From Apophysomyces variabilis (taxonomy: Eukaryota; Mucoromycota; Mucoromycetes; Mucorales; Mucoraceae): a stretch of 64,000 nt of DNA. The stretch's first letter is position 1; the number at the start of each line of letters is the position of its first letter. Location: the NCBI GenBank assembly GCA_002749535.1, contig MZZL01000406.1, forward strand, positions 545,386 to 609,385. The letters run 5' to 3'. The position numbers were made by a program, and so were the translations under genes. Under the pieces are notes generated by a model. The model was not told where the DNA came from. It searched no databases and worked only from the letters and a program-made list of their open reading frames with translations. Below, piece after piece: positions 1 through 11,756 of this stretch.

Positions 1-1163
1 CTTTTCCGGCTACTTGATGCTCCTTGTTGTACTTCCTAAGTATGTGAACCAACGCTGGTACGTACTTGCCGGGGCGAGCAGAAAATCTTTTGACGGTTGC
101 TTTTTTTCTTGGGGCATTAGTCCTGTAAATGCCGCACAGACGTTATCAAATGACGTTTCTGATATCACGACCAATTTGCTTTCCAGGAAAGGGCCAGTGA
201 GGGTCCCCTCTGGCAAGACATTCGTACACGTATTGCTCAGCAATAACTTTAGCATTCTTATTCATTAATCGCTACTCATTTTTCCAGATCGGCGAAACAT
301 ATTCTCACGAAAGAGCCTGCGTATTTACCGCTGTTAAGGTTGTCAATCTCCTTGAGATATATAATTGGATGCTGCTTTCGAAGTTTTCCATTACATTATT
401 CGAGAATGTGGAAGCTAAAGTCACACAGGCGGCTGATAGTGCATTGCTGTATTCTGTAAACTTGCCAGCAGAGTAAACAACGCTCGGATAGCAGCTGGAA
501 ACTGTTCGCCAGTTCTCACGCGGCTCTACTGGGAAGTTGATGTCAGTATTACTGACTCCGATGCCCATCATTAGTTGACAAACAGAATGCCAAAAGTTGT
601 GCGTGTAAATATGCGGAGGCTCCCAACGCTCCGAATTAGCAACTTTGAAGTATTCAAATGAGCTGCGCAAGGGAGTCTTCTCAGAAAGGACGATAGTCGC
701 CTAACATTCATAAAAAAAAACTTGCTGAAATTATGGACGTACAACAAAGGAGAGAGGAAATTTACAGGTAAAAAGTTCCATAATATTTTGACCAACTTGT
801 GTGCAATGACATGTCTTTTGAGTTTCTTGTGATCATAGCAGTTTTGGAGGGTGATCTAGAGTTGTCGGTGCCACTGAAAGTGGGGCAATGTTTTCCGACA
901 GTATTGCTATTGCTTGTTTCCGAAGCTTTGTGGTTCCTTCAGCGCATTTGGCTGCAGACGTTTCAGCCTCGTCCGTTGCGTTTAGTTTTCTCTTGACGCG
1001 CCACTCTATATGTAGAAAAGCATAAATCCTTGTTGTCTTTGTAAGTAAATACGATAGTGTGTTCACCTGGCTGCTTTCCGTGCCTTGCATTTAAGAAGAA
1101 GGTGTTATACCGTTTGTTTGAACGCCCAATGCCGCCACAGTTCTTACAAATATACGCAAACAC
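1..1163 (-). pseudogene. Possible degraded minus-strand mobile-element gene, running off the left edge
   Basis: On the minus strand several partly overlapping open stretches follow one another: a Cys-x2-Cys stretch (YICKNCGG) with basic residues (1163-963), a Lys/Ala-rich stretch (1090-833), a 121-codon stretch (670-305) and two stretches in different frames (265-10). They are interrupted by stops and frame changes, with no convincing splice joins, so this is most easily read as a decayed coding region truncated by the window. The order and composition resemble multi-copy mobile-element proteins common in Mucorales genomes, but I recognise no defining catalytic motif and cannot assign a family. 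It could also be fortuitous open frame. The basis is inference. Confidence 0.22.
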
Positions 1164-4100
1164 ATTCCATTATCTATAAGCAATGCCTCCCTGGGTGCAG
1201 ATCATCTGTCAATATGCTTTACCCTCTTTGGCTCTTTCCAGTTCAGCATCCTTGTTAAGGTATTTCTGAATTTTTTTGAACAAAATGATATCTTTCCAAG
1301 CCCAGGTATCGTAGTTTGGAAGCAGATTAGGTATTGCTATAGCAATGCCACTGCAGAAGACTGTCAAGCATTGTAAAGGAAAAAGAGGTGTGATTGACAG
1401 CTTTGGCAGTTATTGATCTTGATAGATCTCATCTATTTCCAGTTATGGTGATAGCTTTATAACACGAATGACACAGTTCATGCGTTGGCAATTCCGGTCG
1501 CGATTCACTTACGGTACTCTATATCTAAACTATCAGTAACCTTAAACGAACTTTTATGGAAGAATTGCTTAAACCGGATAAATAGCAGAGGGTGGCTAGA
1601 AAGGCCAGATTCTATACCTAAGACAACAATGATGGCTGATATTACTTGAGCTTGTTCGTCGTTTTATCTGTCTAATGCTGCGTATAGAAATTCCCATGGT
1701 GATGATCCTTTTGACGTACGGATTGTCATACCCGACATGGTTTCTGTAGCACTTTTGTTTTCTTTCTCATTTACTCAGCTGCCGCCAGATAAATTGTTTG
1801 GGAGAAGCTGCTATATTACGTGAAATCCAGTATTCATCTGCTTTTCTGACTTTCCGTAATTGAAAAGCCTTCTGTTTCTGATTTCTTTTACCGGTTGCCA
1901 GAGCATTCGTGCCTTCAATCGCATCATTACATTATATTACACACAATGGATGAAAAGCTTTCTTCTTGTGAGTTCTAATATCATCGTTCTCCTGATTGCT
2001 TTTGGAAGATATCAACAACGTACTTTGAAAATAAAAGAAAACCTCATTCTCAGTCTCTATATCCAAGAAATGGGTGAATTACACAATCCACTAGTATGCG
2101 ATGAAAGAATTCAACTAGGTCTTGATCAAGCACGACGTGCCATTGTGCTTTCTTTTCTTCGACAAAGGGTCGTTGATACTATGGTTTTCCATACTTATCG
2201 TCAACTTTACCGCTACAGTAAAATATGTATCACTGGTTTTATAGCAAACAAGAATCAAACTTTTGTTAATATGTACTCTGAATTCCATTAGATAAATAAA
2301 AGAGGATCATATTAAATGGACTGTAAATCCTCCACTTTCTAGTTGTCTTCTACTTCCTCCCCCTATCAAATTAAGGGCATGGTTAGAGTTCCTAGATACG
2401 GTATAAACGATATACTTCTCTAATTTGTTCACCATACGTGGCAATTATCAACAACATCTCAAGTATTTGAGGAAGCTGATATGGTGGCATAATTAATAGC
2501 TCCGTGACCATGTCGTTCTTTAGTTAGTCCACAGGACATTGAGAACGATGATCAGTGCTTGAGGACCATGACTTTCTTTAAACAGCACGTAAGCCCCTTT
2601 TGTATGTCTTAACTTAATAATCAATAGTTCAAACTATTTATGTTGATAATTATATTAGACCTTTTGTTATTGTATAATGGTATGTTTGATAACCTTTAAC
2701 CTCTACCTATTGTCTTCCCATGCATCATACAGGTACCTGGCGCTTTGCATACCACAACCAGAATCGGCTACACCATTTTTGCTTATATTTTTCCGTACTT
2801 TTAATTTTTAAAGCATGGGATTGTTTAAAATTGTCCTCTACTTAGTAAGATGGGTATCCATGTCTTGATGATGTAACTGTGATTTTCCCTGACCGGAACA
2901 AGCTTCTGATTCAAGGTCTTTGCCCGGAATCTTCATGATCTAATTGGAAGATTCTGCAAAACTTGTCTCTCTGAAGTATCAAACAACTTTGGGGGGATCT
3001 TCAAACACTTTGAAAAAACCTATAGTACTATAGATTGTAATGATCATGTAATCTGCTGAGATATTAATGTTTCCTAGCAATTATAATCCAGACTTAACGT
3101 ACATCGATATGAGGCAATCGTCGCATATGCGTAGCCTGAAGTATCCGCATATATGCAAAATCTTTTGGCGATAAGGAAGCCTATAACAACATCCACAGTG
3201 CTGCGGATATATTATTATTCTTCAAAACAAAGATAAGCAGATTATTGTGTTCTACAAATACAGAAATCTTATAGTTGACTTGATAGGTTATTGCGCGAAC
3301 TTGCAGTTTTTTTCTTGGTGATATGGGCGAAAGACTTAATGACGGAGCGTAAAGTAAACTTCTTTCAGTAAGTACTACTACTTATTCAGGTCGCTAGTAC
3401 TGCACCAATAGCTCTACCTGTTCTAGCCTAATAAGGCAAAATAGAAGCCCAAATAATCCATCAAGAACCATTAAAAAGGTTGTTGTAAATTAAGAGCAGG
3501 AACGGTTGTGAAAGCCAATGCTTTATAAGATGCATCTATTCTAGGATAAAGCTAGTTATAGATATCCTTGGAGAGAACGAATATAGAGCTGATGAGTTTG
3601 AGTAACATATTGCTAAAAGTTGGATTTTCATTATGAACGCCAACTTTGAATCATAGCATGTAGCAAAGTTTAACATTACCGCCATAAAAAAATTCGTGCC
3701 CAATCTTGTCTAGAAATAGCGCTGATACAACGTTGCGTTTTCAGTGACTATAGGTTTCTTTCTACCATGATGATGTGATGAACCTTATACAAGTAACAGC
3801 GAGAAGACCCTTAAATAGAAAAGTTGGTGCATGGTAGTCTCGGATGTTTACCATGTCATTGGAAACAATTTTACCTGCCGATTGCCTTTGCGAGACAAAA
3901 GCCGATAACTAACTCCCACGAAGAACGGCTCAGGTGGGCCGCGGAAAAAGTAAAAAGGAAATGACCAATCGGGCATTGATATGTTTAACCGTGGGCTCGT
4001 CTTCGTATAGAGTTCGCAAGTAAATTGTACCATACAAGTTTCTTTTGGCATACAATGCTGGCTCAATTCTCCTAGGCGATAGATAGTAGTTTGATGACAA

Positions 4101-5151
4101 ATTCATTTCCCCCTTTCCAACGTGTAAAAATTCAGGTCGCCTGAACCCGCACGTACCTTTAAAGGGGAAAGTGGACCCCGGAGGGAAAGGGGGAGGAGAA
4201 AGTCGGTGGATCAGATAATATGTTGGGTTGCTACTATGGCAAAAGAACGTGATCGGCCGAAAACTATACTACGTCTTTACTGGCTATAGAAAAAAAGATA
4301 TGCAAGGACACATGGCTGTTTGTCTTCAAAAACATCCGGTCTCCTAGCTGAGTCAGAGTAAACTTGTCTTTTTCATCATCGGCTATGACATATGAAATGC
4401 ATGCGCCACACTATGTGGGGGGGAGGAGAACGAGACCAACAAAGAAATGCAAAACTAACCAAGCTCTTTTCGTTTAAACTTTGATTGCTACAAATGTAAG
4501 CTATATGTACCATTATTTGATGATGGTTCCTCCAAAGTACTTTTATTGCTTTTATCTGTTGGTTAGCCATGGTGTGTAACCCGTCGTAGCTCCGAAGGGT
4601 CTGTTCCGATATCTTTCTATCAATGGTATCATCAGTGGATTGGTTTAATCAAGCTCATCTGAAACCTGTTTTTTGTAATAGAAGCGTTTCTCATGGCTGG
4701 CTATTGAGTTGAATGGGTAATTCTCGTTCCATGTCACACCACTTAAGGGGTCACTATCATGACGAGCTAGTGTCACACAGGGGAAGTGCGTAGTTATGAT
4801 ACCCCTTTCTATTTCATAACAGTAAGGAACTCCGATCCATTGTTCCAAGCCGAGCTGGGTGCAGGGTAAAAGCTCGTTGGTTATCGAAGTCTATGGTGTG
4901 TGGATATGAATGTCTTCCCAATTAGGGTTTGTCAAGGGGACGCTCACTTACCAACTTGAGTCTGAATTTTCTCTTTTTTTTTGCCAATTTTTTCTACCAG
5001 TCTGAGAACGACTATTTTCCACTAAACGTTTTCAGCTGTTCCTTTTCTTTTTTCTTCTTCTTCTTCTTCTTCTTCTTTATTGCCTCATTCTGCAGTCATT
5101 TGATATTTGGAAGTGAGCAGCAAAAAAGAAACAGCTTATAACCACCGGACT
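1164..5151. other. Gene-poor AT-rich intergenic region
   Basis: About 4 kb with no supportable gene. A 143-codon open stretch at 1860-2291 (+) has no ATG at its start, no recognisable motif and AT-rich codon use, so it is not called. The last part (about 4975-5080) is pyrimidine-rich, with long T and TTC runs just before the Kelch/BTB start codon, as often seen in fungal 5' leaders. Confidence 0.5.
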
Positions 5152-7599
5152 ATGCCCACTACGTTGCAAATGCAGTCCATCTCGGGCATCATCACGCAAA
5201 TCCATACGACCACAGGCGAAGTTCCACCACCTCTTGTGGGAGCTTCAGTCTCGGTCGTTGGCGATCAAGTATTTATCTTTGCGGGGCGATTAGTAACCTC
5301 GCGTAAAATGACGAACCACATGTACGTCCTTGATCTCAATACGCTCGAATGGACCAGGCATATTCCTCCACCAGACTCGGATAAACCCCCAAAACCCCGC
5401 TACTTTCACTCGGCCAGCGTCTATGGTCAGTCGATTGTAGTCTTTGGTGGTATGGGTTACTCTCGTGTTTCAGCAGATGGACTGTGCGTCCTGGACGATG
5501 TATCTATTTTCGACATAGACACCATGACCTGGAAAAGTCCGGATATTCAGCCATCCTTGTTCGCACCACGACCGAGATATGCCCATTTGTCGGCTGTAAC
5601 GGAGGATAAATTGATCGTAGTCGGAGGGCAAGATATGAGCAACAACTATTTAGGCGAAATTAACGTGCTAGATCTGAAGACAATGGGATGGGAACAAGTC
5701 AAAACGTTTGACAAGCATCTGGGAGCCTACAGATCGATTGCCATCGCAACACCGCCTGGGACTCGATTACCTTCCGTGCTGAGAAACGATATTGGAGAAG
5801 AACCTTTTGACGCAGAACAGATGGCGGAAAGCGAGGGTAGTAACCATCGTGCTTCGGTGGTGCGACAATACGGACAATCACTGCAAAGCGCTCACGAACC
5901 AAGCCCCATCTATCTCTACACAAACTACAACTTTGCCGATGTAAAGCGTGAACTTCAAATGGTTTTCTCACCTGCATCAGTCTCTTCACCTATTGAGGAC
6001 TGTTCCTCATTTATGACAGGGTCGGTGATGCCGCCCGGTTTGCGATTCCCCACAGGTCACACTTTGGGCCATCACCTTATTCTCGCTGGAACTTATTTAT
6101 CGCCTCAAAGTCAATCCTACACTATTTGGGCTTTAAATCTTGGTACGTTAACTTGGTCCCGCATAGAGACGGGCGTTTTATTCGGTTCTGGTTCTTGGAA
6201 CCGCGGAGTACTTCACGAAAATACGAATCGATTCCTTGTGTTTGGCCATCGCAACCGGAGCCTGCTGGACGATTATAACCATCGTCAGGTCAACTTTGAC
6301 CATATTGCGATGGTTGACTTGGAAGCCTTTGGCGTTTATAGGCTGCCAAAAGTAACATGCTGCACCCTTGCTCAGGAAATGGGGCTTCGCTTGTTGAATG
6401 AACCAGCTGTATCGGACTTTACAATCATTACGCGCGAGAACCAGACTATACCTGTTAATTCAGCTGTACTATGCCAACGATGGCCCTATTTCAATCAGCT
6501 GCTCAAGGACAGTCAGAATAATGACAACAATAACAATAATGCCGACAATAACAACAAAGATGATAATGAACAAGCAGAAAAAGATCTCGTGCCAGCCCCT
6601 ACAACCATCAAGAGTCATAGTATGTCATTCCCTTATCCTTATCCCGTCGTCATTGCACTGCTTCAATTCATTTACACGGATAATCTGCTCACAGCGCAGC
6701 AATATCAACCGCACATTCTTTCACAGCTCTTACTATTAGCAGATATGTACGATTTACCACGACTTCGTGAATTAGCGACACATGGACTTCATCAGATGTT
6801 AAATATGACAACTGCCCCTCTGATTTTCGAAACCTCTGCTTTATCCCATCAGACAAGTTTACAGATCCGAGCCCTTAAAATGATGATTGCAGCCAAGAAA
6901 ATGATCCAGCAACAACAACAGCAGCAGCAGCAGCACCGGCAGCAAAGCCTTGGGCCTACGTCCCCAAGACAGCGTACGCCATCAACACCATCTGACCCAG
7001 CATACAGCATTTTGGATGTTCCTCAAGTGTCACCAACCTCTTCTTCATCTTCTTCCAACTATCAATCCATGCCTAGTGCGCTTCCATCTCCTGCCATTTC
7101 ACCCTCTCCGCAGCAACAAATGTTTGGACAGCATTCTACGTTTGAATCTTCAACAAGGATGTCTTTGTATGAGCAAAACCATTACCAGAGCAGTATTGCC
7201 ACTTCGCCTACATTGGTATCTTATCGCAGTCGGACACCATCGCTGACGAATAATTCTCTATTTAACAATAACAATAACAATGCAGCAACATCAAGGTCGG
7301 GCATGTCTATGAGTGCAGCCACCTATGGATCGATGCGGACAGGATCGTATAGCGTACCTGGAACACCACCATCACAGTCTAGAGTCTCAACACAACCATA
7401 TAATTCACCGAAATTTTCTGAAACGGATGCCGCAAGCCTGTCAAGTGGGGCTGGCACGGTAGGAGCAACAGGGACAAGTGAACGCTTATCTTCGTCTGAG
7501 CCGAGCAAAAAGGATAAATCAAAAAAGAAGAAGGGACCAGGAAAGGAAAGACGATTTTTAGAAGCTTTTGGTAGCAAACTATCAATGACTTTTCAGTGA
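5152..7599 (+). CDS. Kelch-repeat and BTB-domain protein (Ral2-like)
   Basis: Single-exon gene of 815 residues starting at the ATG at 5152; the frame is open slightly upstream but without an ATG. Residues about 35-220 and 310-410 carry Kelch-type beta-propeller blades (VFIFAGR, IVVFGGMGY, LIVVGGQD, each followed by a Trp four-strand pattern such as LEWTRH or MTWKSP). A BTB/POZ domain follows at about 420-560 (SDFTIITRE..., LLQFIYTD), interrupted by an Asn/Asp-rich low-complexity insert. The last 230 residues are Ser/Gln/Asn/Pro-rich with poly-Gln and poly-Asn runs, ending in a Lys-rich stretch and a short hydrophobic C-terminus. In fission yeast the Kelch protein Ral2 acts in Ras activation; other Kelch-BTB proteins are cullin-3 adaptors. 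Assignment to either role is inference; the domain calls are direct. Confidence 0.85.
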   Translation: MPTTLQMQSISGIITQIHTTTGEVPPPLVGASVSVVGDQVFIFAGRLVTSRKMTNHMYVLDLNTLEWTRHIPPPDSDKPPKPRYFHSASVYGQSIVVFGGMGYSRVSADGLCVLDDVSIFDIDTMTWKSPDIQPSLFAPRPRYAHLSAVTEDKLIVVGGQDMSNNYLGEINVLDLKTMGWEQVKTFDKHLGAYRSIAIATPPGTRLPSVLRNDIGEEPFDAEQMAESEGSNHRASVVRQYGQSLQSAHEPSPIYLYTNYNFADVKRELQMVFSPASVSSPIEDCSSFMTGSVMPPGLRFPTGHTLGHHLILAGTYLSPQSQSYTIWALNLGTLTWSRIETGVLFGSGSWNRGVLHENTNRFLVFGHRNRSLLDDYNHRQVNFDHIAMVDLEAFGVYRLPKVTCCTLAQEMGLRLLNEPAVSDFTIITRENQTIPVNSAVLCQRWPYFNQLLKDSQNNDNNNNNADNNNKDDNEQAEKDLVPAPTTIKSHSMSFPYPYPVVIALLQFIYTDNLLTAQQYQPHILSQLLLLADMYDLPRLRELATHGLHQMLNMTTAPLIFETSALSHQTSLQIRALKMMIAAKKMIQQQQQQQQQHRQQSLGPTSPRQRTPSTPSDPAYSILDVPQVSPTSSSSSSNYQSMPSALPSPAISPSPQQQMFGQHSTFESSTRMSLYEQNHYQSSIATSPTLVSYRSRTPSLTNNSLFNNNNNNAATSRSGMSMSAATYGSMRTGSYSVPGTPPSQSRVSTQPYNSPKFSETDAASLSSGAGTVGATGTSERLSSSEPSKKDKSKKKKGPGKERRFLEAFGSKLSMTFQ

Positions 7600-9648
7600 T
7601 TTTCTTACTAGTTTTTTTTTCCTCTTGTCGTTTCCAAATGTACGTTTATAATGGAATTTTTGTCAAAACAAGTCATCCATAGAGCCCACGTTTTAGATTT
7701 GCTTGAAACCGTACTAGGCTTTCTTCTAAAGAACTAAAGTAGTTTCTTTTTTGCGACTGCAAGGGATCCCTAAAAAAAAATAAGGCAAATGTTGCGAGCT
7801 GCTTTGTCAAGCGATTAACTGTCTTTTCTGGCTCATTAACATGACTGAGCGTAGAAGAAAGAACAGAGAAACGAATAATGTAGAAAAGGCCACCAGACAC
7901 AAAGTTGGAACAGGCTAATAGACGGACATCAGCGTTGACATGTTCCAGAGTTTGAGCATCCTCTCCAAGGATTCACTCTTGTTTGCAGCCCTCTGGGGTT
8001 AGTGATATCAGGGTAATACATCCTTCTGTTGAAAGGTGAAAATCAAGCGAATGCAATACCTTGGGAATAAGAAAGCCACAAGATCTGTATTTGTATAACA
8101 GTCGGTAACTGTCGCATAGTGGGTGCATGCAATGCTCACGCGGCAAGAACGTAGACAAGATCAACCTGTAACATATAAAATGATAAATTATATTACGTAA
8201 GAGCAAGCCGATGTTTGGAAGGAATCTTGCTAGAAAAGACATTGAATAAAAACGGCTACGCTATAATTTAGCAGTATGTCTATGGTGCTACGCACCCTCA
8301 GACGCACAATTTATATGACAAGTGATGCTCTAGACGAAATGAATACAAAAAGGAAAATGTGTATCACGCATTTGAATAACTTCTACAGTGAGCAAGGGGG
8401 TTCTTCCCACGGTGTATGTGCGGCAAAGCGAAGGAAACGTAAACTATACTCTATCCGTCCCCCATTTAGCGTTGTCAATGAAAGCTATCCATAGCGTTGA
8501 GAAGCAACATCATGACTTCTCTGGCACTAGAAGGATGTCATATCAGAGGGCTACTGGCATTTTTATTAATTGTGCCACTTTGGAAGGGCAAACGGGTTAA
8601 TGAATATGGTTAAGTTTACCCTGATTGTGCACACTGAGGTGACCGTCTATTACCGTGAGAGCATCTTGTTTTCGCACCACTTATCCATGACTCATGAGCC
8701 ATGGTAAACGAAAAAAAGTACAATAATAGAGAGGCTCTCTTGACCAGAGTAAATGTCTATTGGCGACGGCATATCCGTCATTGACTGGGATTCCTGAACC
8801 AGAAAGCATGAGGATCTGAACTTGAAGCTATAAAGCTATTTATGGGACCCAAACTGTAATAAATGATACCTGTCCGTTTGACCAAAAAAAAGTGCTTAGA
8901 CCGTTTTAGGAGTTCGATTTTCTTTCCTCTTCCGTACGCAAGGTTCGGCTTTCACACGTCATTGGGACAGGTGGAGTCGGCCGACCTGGCCATGTGTTCT
9001 TTAAATATCCCGTACACTTCTGTCTCTCTGTCTCTCGCATTACCCTTTGTACAAAACCCTTATTATTCGAGAAGATACTGAAGAAAGAGTTCTTGCTCCT
9101 TCTCTAAGAACCACAAGTTATCGAACGAGACAAGTCCTGATTCGTCTTGCAGCCGAGATCAAGTGGTACGACGAGTTGGGTGGGACAGTCGTTTCCATAC
9201 CCGGAGCTTTTGATTTTTCTCTGGAAGCGCGGAAATTCATACATATACGCATTGTACGCAGCACAACATGCTTTGTAGAGTATACAAGTGATCCAGTCCT
9301 TCTTCGTTGCTCTCACGAGTAGCCATGAGTTTAGCAAATCGGAGTTGATTTCTTTTGATTGCGTTTTTCTCTTTTATAGAAATGAGATTGGCTCCAGCAG
9401 CAACCGATCGTTTGCTGAGGTGCCCCTCCAAAAGCCTTTTATTTCAAAGTGCGCAAAGGGATGCGCTGGCAGCTGGCACATGTGATTGTCACTTAAAAAC
9501 TGACAGCGTTTTCCAGTCGCATACTCCAAACGTCAACTTGTGTTACATGTAAAGCGCATTCACATGCTGCAAGTATGATTTCTTTTTCTCTTTGGCGCGA
9601 TCCTTACCCACACATTCTCTCTTCCTCCACTTTTCTTCTCAAAACAAT
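7600..9648. other. Intergenic region without a recognisable gene
   Basis: About 2 kb. Short open frames on both strands (for example 8276-8494 +, 9047-9322 +) overlap one another, show no conserved motif and are not called. The final 60 bases before 9649 are pyrimidine-rich (CTCTCTTCCTCCAC type), a plausible leader of the small gene that follows. Confidence 0.45.
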
Positions 9649-9992
9649 ATGTCCCCCGCTGCTGTTGAACAGAACGCGTTTGTTAGCCAAGATGGTAAGA
9701 AATCGTTACGGTCCACCCAAAACTTGTTTTTCGCTGTTTTTTGTGCTCATGTTTTATGGAAAAAAAAGCACATCAACCCATAAGTGAAGAAGACATGCGC
9801 AAGCTCATCGACTCTCTGAAACTGGATGCTTCTGACAATGAACTACGTACGATGCTTGAGTCTGTTCGACAGCAAGGAGGCACGATTGACAAGGAACAAT
9901 TTCAACAAGTACTTTCATCCATGCTGGCGGATGGCAAACATCTTGGTGAATTGACTGGATCCATCGCTGAGTTTGACATTGACCTTCGATAA
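9649..9992 (+). CDS. Small degenerate EF-hand-like protein
   Basis: Two exons, 9649-9694 and 9769-9992, joined across a 74-nt GT..AG intron (GTAAG donor, T-rich tract before AAAAAAAAG), give an 89-residue protein. The pattern ISEEDMRKLIDSL...DASDNELRTML...GGTIDKEQF resembles the second half of a calmodulin/centrin-type EF-hand pair. The calcium loops are not intact: the GGTID-type exit of the last loop is visible, but the acidic loop ligands are largely missing. It is therefore probably a non-calcium-binding light-chain-like or adaptor protein. The ATG at 9649 is the first in a good context (AAACAATATG). I do not recognise a specific orthologue. Confidence 0.6.
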
Positions 9993-10888
9993 ATATATAC
10001 AATTGTTTTTTATATTTCTGGTATTTTACTTCATGCTGGTTGTGACGTTTCTCTCTCTCTTTCAATGTGGTCGGTGTGTTTGGGCCTGTGGTTGGATCAA
10101 ATTAAAAATGGAATGGGGAGCAGAGAAAGGAAAAGGAGAGAACTGAATTACAGGGCGTTTTATTCTGATGGAACGGGCTCAACTCTACTTCACGTAGATC
10201 AGCGAGTTGGGTCAGAAAATGAATAATTCACCTATCAGCCGAGCGAGCTGAATCTATAAAATACTAGTTAGCGTGATTTATTTTTTACAGGTGTGATATG
10301 CATGCCTTGATCTCCGGAATGTCTTTCGGATATAGATTTCGGTATCAGTTACTAGGAAAAAAAAAAGGAAAACAGCTCTACATGAATCAAGAAGAAAAGA
10401 AATAGGTTTATTTATGCCTGGTTATGGGGATATGACCCGTCAGAGACTCTGCGCTGCTGACGGGTGCTGTTCCCAAGAAAAGGGGGGGGGGCAAAGGGCG
10501 GGGAGAAAAGCGCAAGGGAAAAAAAACGTGGACCTGTTTTGCTGGGTTTCGGAGCACCGGCGTCTTTTATTTCCACTCAGGTCAAATTTGTCATGGACTT
10601 ATGACAGCATAGCGAGTATTAATAATCAAATCCGGTATTTGGCAAGTAAATCATAGCAAAACCATCTGTAACATGGAAGAATTAACATAGCATACTATAG
10701 AAACCCGAAATTTGCCTTTTTATTTGGGATCGACGTCAATAAGCTTGTTTGATCTGGTGATGGATTACAAATCGAGTGTTTCATGCGGAGTGGATATAAA
10801 AAGGGCCCAAAGAAAAAAAAAATTACCCTATCCAAATTTTTTTCTGCCTTTCGCATTATCATTCATTACCTCGCATAACCAAATAAAA
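9993..10888. other. Intergenic region with the promoter of the DsbA-like gene
   Basis: No gene is seen. A TATA-like GATATAAAAAGGG lies near 10793-10805, about 85-95 bp upstream of the ATG at 10889, followed by an A-rich stretch; this is a plausible core promoter. A G9 run occurs near 10483. Confidence 0.4.
10793..10805 (+). promoter_or_regulatory. TATA-like box of the DsbA-like gene
   Basis: GATATAAAAAGGG lies about 85-95 bp before the start codon at 10889. Position and sequence fit a fungal TATA element; no transcript start is known. Confidence 0.4.
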
Positions 10889-11740
10889 ATGGCCGCAGTG
10901 ACTAAGCGCATCAAGATCGACGTCGTCAGTGACACCGTATGCCCATGGTGAGAATAAAGAAATTGCCTATGTTGCTTTGATGTTCCCCGTGCCAACCGAT
11001 CGTTTCGTTTTTCTTTTGTTTTTCTCTTAGGTGCTTCATTGGCAAACGGCGTTTGGATAAAGCTATTGAACAGTTCAAGACAACAAATCCCAATACAGAA
11101 TTCGAGATTCAATGGCATCCTTTCCAACTGGACCCTATGTTATCCAAAGAGCCTATCACCAAGCTGGAAATGTACCGTCGTCGATTCGGCGAAGCCCGCG
11201 CTCGCCAGATGGTTCCTTATATGAAAAACGTTGGTGTACAAGAAGGCATTCAGTTTTCGTATGATGGTGTGATCGCTAACACCCTGGATTCACACCGTTT
11301 GGTTCAATGGTCGAAACAATTTGGAAAACAACATGAAATGGCAGAGGAGATGTTTACCTTTTACTTCGAACAAGATAAATGCCTGACGGATTACGAAGCC
11401 TTGGCAGAGGCAGCAGGACGCGTCGGTTTAGATAAGGAAAAGGTAAGGTGAAACATTTCTGTATACCAGAGTTACTTACACATGAATGGATAATACTAGG
11501 CATTAGAATATCTCAAGAGTGAAAAGGACGTTGAAGCTACAAAAGCAGCTATTTTTGAAAGCCAACGAAAGAGTATACATGGCGTCCCAAATTACACGAT
11601 CGAGAACAAGTAAGTCGCTTCATTATATGAGCAAACATGCCCTTTACTTAAACAAGAACATTAGGTATAGTTTCTCCGGCGCGCAAGATCCTGAAACTTT
11701 CACAGAAATTTTTGAAGAGATTCTAAGCAAGTCTAACTAG
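10889..11740 (+). CDS. DsbA/FrnE-family thioredoxin-fold oxidoreductase
   Basis: Four exons (10889-10947, 11031-11442, 11500-11609, 11665-11740) separated by 83-, 57- and 55-nt GT..AG introns give 218 residues. The first splice falls inside the active-site motif: Cys-Pro-Trp-Cys at residues 18-21 is rebuilt only after splicing (TG|G TGC). The helical insert (QWHPFQLDP, MYRRRFGEARA, ANTLDSHRL) and the cis-proline loop near the C-terminus (GVPNYTI) are those of the DSBA-like/FrnE (2-hydroxychromene-2-carboxylate isomerase-like) family. No signal peptide is seen, so a cytosolic thiol-disulfide or glutathione-linked role is likely; the substrate is unknown. It is convergent with OMA1, only 16 bp between the two stop codons. 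Confidence 0.9.
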
Positions 11741-11756
11741 AACGCTTTCTTTATAT

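Noticed and set aside
1860..2291. 143-codon open frame on the plus strand
   Set aside because: It has no ATG at its start, no recognisable domain and AT-driven composition.
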